Below are positions 59,223 through 64,000 of a DNA stretch of 64,000 nucleotides, one piece after another. The stretch comes from Strigamia acuminata (lineage: Eukaryota > Arthropoda > Chilopoda > Geophilomorpha > Linotaeniidae), in the NCBI GenBank assembly GCA_949358305.1, contig OX442316.1, positions 2,914,001-2,978,000 of the forward strand, in the 5' to 3' direction. Within the stretch, counting starts at the first letter, position 1. Every line of letters begins with the position of its first letter. The notes beneath the pieces were generated by a model, which ran no database searches, was not told where the DNA came from, and saw only the letters and a program-made list of their open reading frames with translations. The position numbers and the translations under genes are program-made.

Positions 59223-59461
59223 GATTCCCCAAGTGTAAGACTTTTAAAATGAAAAAAAAACTCGCGAATATTTTTACAATAGGTAGATACGTTCGCAAGC
59301 CAAAAAAAGCGCGAATATTATTACAACAGGTTACGTTCGCAAGCCACAAAAATTGTAAAGTTTCATAAATAAAAATTATTTATTCAAACTATGGATTTTT
59401 GCCATTTTATTTCGAAATCAACATCAGCATTCTTTATATAGTATATCGATTCGAAATTCGA

Positions 59462-59974
59462 ATGCCATCTGCTCAGAACATGTGTCGCCCTCGTCCTCTA
59501 GCTGCCCAAAGTGACAACAATTTAAAATGGGAAGACCTGATGTCGCACCACAGGTGCACCCACGACCGCCTGAAAGAAATCCAGCCGCACTTGCACTTGC
59601 ATGTTCAAAATGTACACATGATGCATTCATCGCAGATGATGTATGAGACTATTGAACCGCCAAATCAGATGGTACAACCACATTTTAGACCTGGCGATGA
59701 CTGGTTAGTTTGCAAAACTCATCACGAAACCAAAGACGAGCCCAGTGGGCCACGAATGGCAGGTTTTGCTCGCCTTATGAATCGGGTAAGATAAAACATA
59801 TTAAAATTAAAATTTATCTGTTTACGTATCTATTTTTTTTAGATACCAAATGTTACACCTGAGGAAATGGAAACAAGGGCTATTTTGTTCCTGACGTCAA
59901 CAGAAAACAAACTGCCTTCGGGGCTGCCGCCTGATGTCTACTCACACTTTGAAAACAAGAGAGACAAGCTTTAG
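59462..59974 (+). CDS. Uncharacterised protein, two exons (151 residues)
   Basis: Exon 59462-59785 ends ATGAATCGG|gtaaga and joins in phase 0 to 59843-59974 after TTTTTTTTAG. The protein is His/Met-rich centrally (LHLHVQN, HMMHSSQMMYE), then GDDWLVCKTHHETKDEPSGP, RMAGFARLMNRIPNVTPEEM, and a C-terminal LPSGLPPDVYSHFENKRDKL. It has no signal peptide or membrane segment. Composition, splice sites and GC support real coding. The true start may lie in an upstream exon, since an in-frame acceptor (ATCAG at 59424-59428) would extend it. I do not recognise the family. Confidence 0.5.
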
Positions 59975-60086
59975 AATACTCGGCCATCTGGTGTCGAATT
60001 TTAACATAATGTATTGTAATAGTATTCACTTTTTGTGTGTGTTTTATGAAGGTCGTTGAAAAATCTCCCATACTGAAATTAGATTT

Positions 60087-60205
60087 TTATAATATTCTAT
60101 TGTTAATTTATTTATTATCTTTTGTTTAGTTTTGACAAACTTGTGACGGTTTAAACGTCGACGAACTTTTAAAAAGAGAGAGATACCTTTTCAACAAATT
60201 TTAAA
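60087..60205. repeat. Duplicated segment, copy 2
   Basis: Partner of 59107-59222; retains the TTTGTTTAG acceptor and the GACGGTTTAAAC block. Confidence 0.85.
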
Positions 60206-60305
60206 ATTTTAAAATCCTTGTCTCTTTTTTTTATTATCTGTGGGCAAGATACTAAAATAGTTTAAAGTTTTACAGTTTATATAGTTTAATTTTCTAGTTT
60301 ATTTC

Positions 60306-60373
60306 AGTCATAACTTGGTGCAGAGATTCACGTCATTACCGGTATTTAATCAACATTCCAACGCCGGGCAGCT
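60306..60373. repeat. Dispersed repeat R3, copy 2
   Basis: Matches 54105-54180. Confidence 0.6.
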
Positions 60374-60519
60374 GGCGAGGAACACAAATCTTTTTAACAT
60401 GTTCATAGAATGGAAGAAAATGCGGAATTTGTATTGCATTTTGACCTGCTTTTACAGTTATTTGAATTCATTTCGTTTAAGGTATTTTTGCAATATTTTG
60501 ACCACGGAGTAAATAGCAA

Positions 60520-60870
60520 ATGGCAGAGTTTATAAAATGTCTAAACTCAATTAGTTTAGTGTTTAGAAAAGAGAAAGAAGCCGAAGGTGGCAGATCAACT
60601 AGCGTTGCTGCCTGCTCTGAAATGTGCCAAAGACCATTCATTTGGCAAGCAATGCATCCTAAATCGGGCAGAACAAGAACCAGGTCGACGATAATTCGAG
60701 TGACCTATTACAAAAAAGAAAGGGTTGAGAACCCCCATCTGATGAAAATATTTTCCAAAATGTGGCAGTCGAACCGAACCAGATGATCCAAAGAAAAGCC
60801 AACAACACCAAGGGCGAGTGGACAACTACTGGACAATTAGGTTAGAGCAATCAAAGAGTGGAAATGGATA
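60520..60870. repeat. Dispersed repeat R4, copy 2
   Basis: Matches 55548-55860, with an extra 75-bp segment near 60650-60712 absent from copy 1. A third, partial copy is at 62594-62672. Confidence 0.75.
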
Positions 60871-60926
60871 ATCAAACCTTACAAAGCGGATATAGCAACC
60901 CATGAAATAGATTTAGCAATGAAATG

Positions 60927-61160
60927 TCAAACGACAGTCTGTCAGAAAATTCTTTGCTCTTGTAGTACCAACATGTTTATTTACGCTATACAAGTTTAAA
61001 AGGTCAAAGAACTACATTTAAAATCTGGTCGAGAAATTGTCATTTCTATATTGTATTATGCTTGGGTTGAGGCTTTGAGGCCCTTTGGACTGCTAGTGCG
61101 ACCGGCACGCCACTGATTGCTAATCCATTTAAACTGATCATCATTTTCTTATGCAGTTAT
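60927..61160. repeat. Dispersed repeat R1, copy 3 (longest)
   Basis: Carries both the 5' part shared with 45929-46075 and the 3' part shared with 55041-55170, so it defines the order of the family consensus. Confidence 0.75.
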
Positions 61161-62340
61161 GTGTGCCAATTACACAATCGTTGCACTCGACATTGACCTT
61201 CTGAGGCCAAAATCCGACAGGATAATTAATTTCTTCTAAGGATAATTAATTTTTTCTAAAAGATGTATGACTGGAAAGACTTCAGTGTTTACCTAAGTTT
61301 CCAAATTGGCTTTTATAAATATACACCTAGTGAATATTTTATCTTGTTTTGCTTATTTGGATTGATTCTGTTCGTCCTATTTCATCTGCGTGGCACTAAG
61401 TGAATATCAACGTATCGTTAAGATAATTAGATGAATAAAAAAATATATGGATAAGTGTTGTGTCTTCCCCAAACATAGACCAAATTGTGAAGTCATTCCC
61501 GGCAAAATCAGCAAAATAAACGAGTCCAAAGCAGGTTTAAACGGTGCGCGAAACCGACACGCGTGCGCCATCTTTAATTCGTGAGAATGTAAGTGATGAT
61601 ACACGGTTGGAGGCTATTTGCTCTCCCTAAAACAATAGGATAAATCATTGCTGTGTTTCCAATGATTTGTCCTTTACAATTGCAAATAAAGGCACCGACA
61701 TTTATAATCGATAAACAAATAAAAACGATAAAACTGGAAACGCTTTTCCAAACGGACGATATCATGGGCGCATGCTATAACATTAAAGTAAACAACCGCG
61801 GTACAAACACAAGCATTGATAAAAATCGGAATCGGTTGTAAACAACATCGTGACATTACATTACAGCATGCTTGTTACACATAATCAGAAAGTATGTAAC
61901 TGATGAATCGCGCAACACGGAAATAAATGCTTAGGCACCACAAAATGGGTTTGCAACCCAACACAAATTCTGGACAGAGTACGTTACATTTTCAAAAAGA
62001 GAAAGTTACCCAAAACTCCACTGCTAAAAGACACCACAAAGATTTATTTTTCTAATAAATTTAATTTGTAAAAGCAATCAATCAATTCTAACAAATGTCT
62101 GTTCAATTTAAAAATTTTTGAGCTATTATTCCTTTTTTTTTGTACATGTGATAGTGGCATGTACAAGTTGAGAATGATGAAATAAGAACTGAGTAGAGAG
62201 AATACGAGATTTTAGTAGAAAAAACTATAAAAGTGGACAAAGCAAGAAAAAAGAGCCAAAAAAGAAACGAAAAAAACATTCACTATAGAATTTTTGTTAT
62301 CTCTTATACATTTGTGCACTCAATTTGTTTTGAGATTGCA
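61161..62340. other. Intergenic, no gene seen
   Basis: AT-rich, low repeat content. Open frames of about 60 residues on both strands overlap each other and lack splice or domain support. Confidence 0.4.
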
Positions 62341-62485
62341 GATGTATTTTCAAACAAGAAGAGAAGAAGAAGAAAGGGCATTGCGCAGAATATCGAGAGA
62401 GATGCCGCTATCTGAGAAAAATTTACAGGGCAAAGAAAACTTTGCTCCAAACATTTGGTATAGCAGCATTTATAATCGGTATTGA
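62341..62485 (+). CDS. Candidate terminal exon (charged peptide)
   Basis: After TTGAGATTGCAG the frame reads MYFQTRREEEERALRRISRE, then MPLSEKNLQGKENFAPNIW and a TGA at 62483. The charged helical start and good acceptor make it worth noting; no upstream exon is established. Confidence 0.25.
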
Positions 62486-63058
62486 AACAATTTCAACAGT
62501 TTTGTGGTTTTTTTTTTATGAAATTAAATTAGAAAATAAAGAAGAGTATAGCAGCAGTCAATAAAAATAAGTTCAACCAGCAGAAATTAAGAAAGAAAAG
62601 CTCATAGAATGTCTAAAATATCTAAACTCAATTTGTGTTTAGAAAAGAGAAGAAAGTTGAAGGTGGGAGATGATAGTTGTTGGCTGTTTTTGGCTTCTTT
62701 TGCTGATGTTTTGCTTTCTTTAGCTGCAGTTTTTTCAATCGCGACCCAAGAGATCAACAGTTGAAAAAAAGTATAGATAGCATGTTAATTTCAGGAAATA
62801 TTGTATAGCTTATAAAGAATCATAGTGAGGGCCAACGTAGAGTTTGTGAAGCCTAATCTACTATGTTTCTTTTAGATATACTAGTACTTGTAAGTTATAT
62901 TGTTTCTTAATGATAGTTTGTTATAATATAAATTTAATACATCATCATTTGTAATAACCCTTGATGCATAGTTTATAGTTTTTCTTTATAATTCTACAGT
63001 TATAGTTATACCGGTACTTAATGTAAGTTATACATGTTGTGTTAGTTCTTTAACCACG

Positions 63059-63287
63059 ATGGCTGTTTCTTTGCGTACTCCAAACACATCCATATACATC
63101 AGCTCGAGAAAGACAATAAAAGCTGCAAAGCCAAAAACAGCTGCAAAGCCAGCAAAGGCTATAAAGCCTACCGGTAGCGCAGGTGGCAGTCCCATTATTC
63201 CAGGTATACAACGCTGGTGCCTACGCCCAAGCTCTCATTCAGCAACAGAACAACTTGTGTTGTGGTGGTTGGTGGTCACCAGAAAAG
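63059..63287 (+). CDS. Candidate exon with Lys/Ala/Pro repeats
   Basis: ATG 63059 opens a Lys/Ala/Pro-rich peptide (KAAKPKTAAKPAKAIKPTG), similar in composition to histone H1 tails. At ATTCCAG|GTATAC (63202/63203) either splicing or a frame change is possible, because another frame continues VYNAGAYAQALIQQQNN then LCCGGWWSPEK to an AAAAG|gttaag donor at 63286. The two frames cannot both be exonic without splicing. Uncertain. Confidence 0.2.
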
Positions 63288-63289
63288 GT

Positions 63290-64000
63290 TAAGAATATAA
63301 AAGTCGTATTTTTTTCCTTGCCAGAATTAGTTCTGTTTTTATATTTTATTTTAGTTTATTTTAAATCAGACATATTTCTGCGGGTTTGAGTTTATTGCGT
63401 TTTTGTTATGTTGCAAAAAATAAGCAAGTTGGAATATGTGGGTGGTTGCCAGGGCAACCAGACTGCTAGCAAGAGTGAGACAGGAAGCATTTCCTGTGGA
63501 GGAGGAAAACTCCTCAGTCTGATTTTACTCTTTGCTTCAACACCACGGAAAAACTGTCTTGAAAACCTAGAAATTCAATTCACAGTTTGTGACGAGAACA
63601 TCCGTCGTCGCCATTTTACGTGAAGTAGAAACGATGAAGAAAGAAGTGAATTCGCAGATCACGTCGCGAATTCGTGCCGTTATAGAAGATCATCGGTGAA
63701 GAGATTCGTTATTCGCCATAACAGAATAAATTAAGTCTGTTTTTAAGAAAGATAGTCTATTTATTGTCTTTGATTGGCTTAATTCTCAATTAAGTCAATC
63801 AATTGCTTGAATTAGATTAGCTTAGAGTTTGTGTAGAGAATTTTTAGAAAGTATAAGTCCCGGTTCAGCATCAAGTGCTTTTGGTTGTTAGTAAGCGTGG
63901 GACATTGAGATTACAAAGATTCCACAGCCAAAAAAAGTTGCAAATGCTTTAAAATCCATGACAGCTGCAAAGAACCAAAAACGCAAACAGCTGGGAAGAA
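63290..64000. other. Right end of window, no gene supported
   Basis: Moderately complex sequence without recognisable domains. GCTGCAAAG-type repeats near 63930-63990 resemble the Lys/Ala segment at 63120-63165. Confidence 0.35.

Overview
This window reads as nuclear DNA from an arthropod. It has intron-bearing genes with GT-AG splice sites, AT-rich introns, a eukaryotic tRNA-Val, and a degenerate tract of TTAGG-type telomere repeats (53270-53325), the arthropod form of that repeat. The recognisable proteins are ordinary metazoan nuclear factors. I cannot name the species. All exon structures below were drawn by eye from splice signals, reading-frame phase and family similarity.

Layout. 0-6.1 kb is a compact gene cluster: RFC3 (minus, 3' end off the window), a small intronless basic protein (minus), a short two-finger GATA factor (plus) and TAF7 (plus, intronless). 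6.1-26.7 kb holds no convincing protein gene. It contains about ten unrelated AT-rich tandem arrays, one pogo/Tigger-like repeat block, and two CpG-rich, GC-rich islands (16.7-17.8 and 21.6-22.6 kb) that are the best promoter candidates for the next gene. 26.7-35.9 kb is the most interesting gene: an eight-exon, phase-consistent 1213-residue protein with a C2HC zinc finger, a CXXC zinc finger and a C-terminal chromodomain. I do not recognise this as a standard family. Its introns contain foldback elements, an 18S rRNA-derived insertion and two candidate 6-nt micro-exons. 35.9-40.5 kb is intergenic and contains a 165-bp MITE that also carries an 18S rRNA fragment. 40.6-44.7 kb has elongin C (intronless, altered C terminus), tRNA-Val(CAC), a foldback MITE and RBM17/SPF45 (minus, nine exons). 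46.8-53.2 kb is a nested transposon complex: a long-TIR element holding an ORF, split by a hAT element with a perfect 8-bp target duplication, plus three arrays of one 12-bp GC-rich unit. 53.2-64 kb is mostly old dispersed repeats with several candidate exons that I can support only weakly.

The recognised genes are functionally alike: DNA replication (RFC3), transcription initiation and elongation (TAF7, elongin C), lineage transcription (GATA), splicing (RBM17) and chromatin reading (CXXC-chromodomain protein). In an animal this is co-location, not an operon. The main themes for follow-up are the CXXC-chromodomain architecture, the two MITE-like elements carrying the same 18S rRNA region, and the spread of the 12-bp array among transposon ends.
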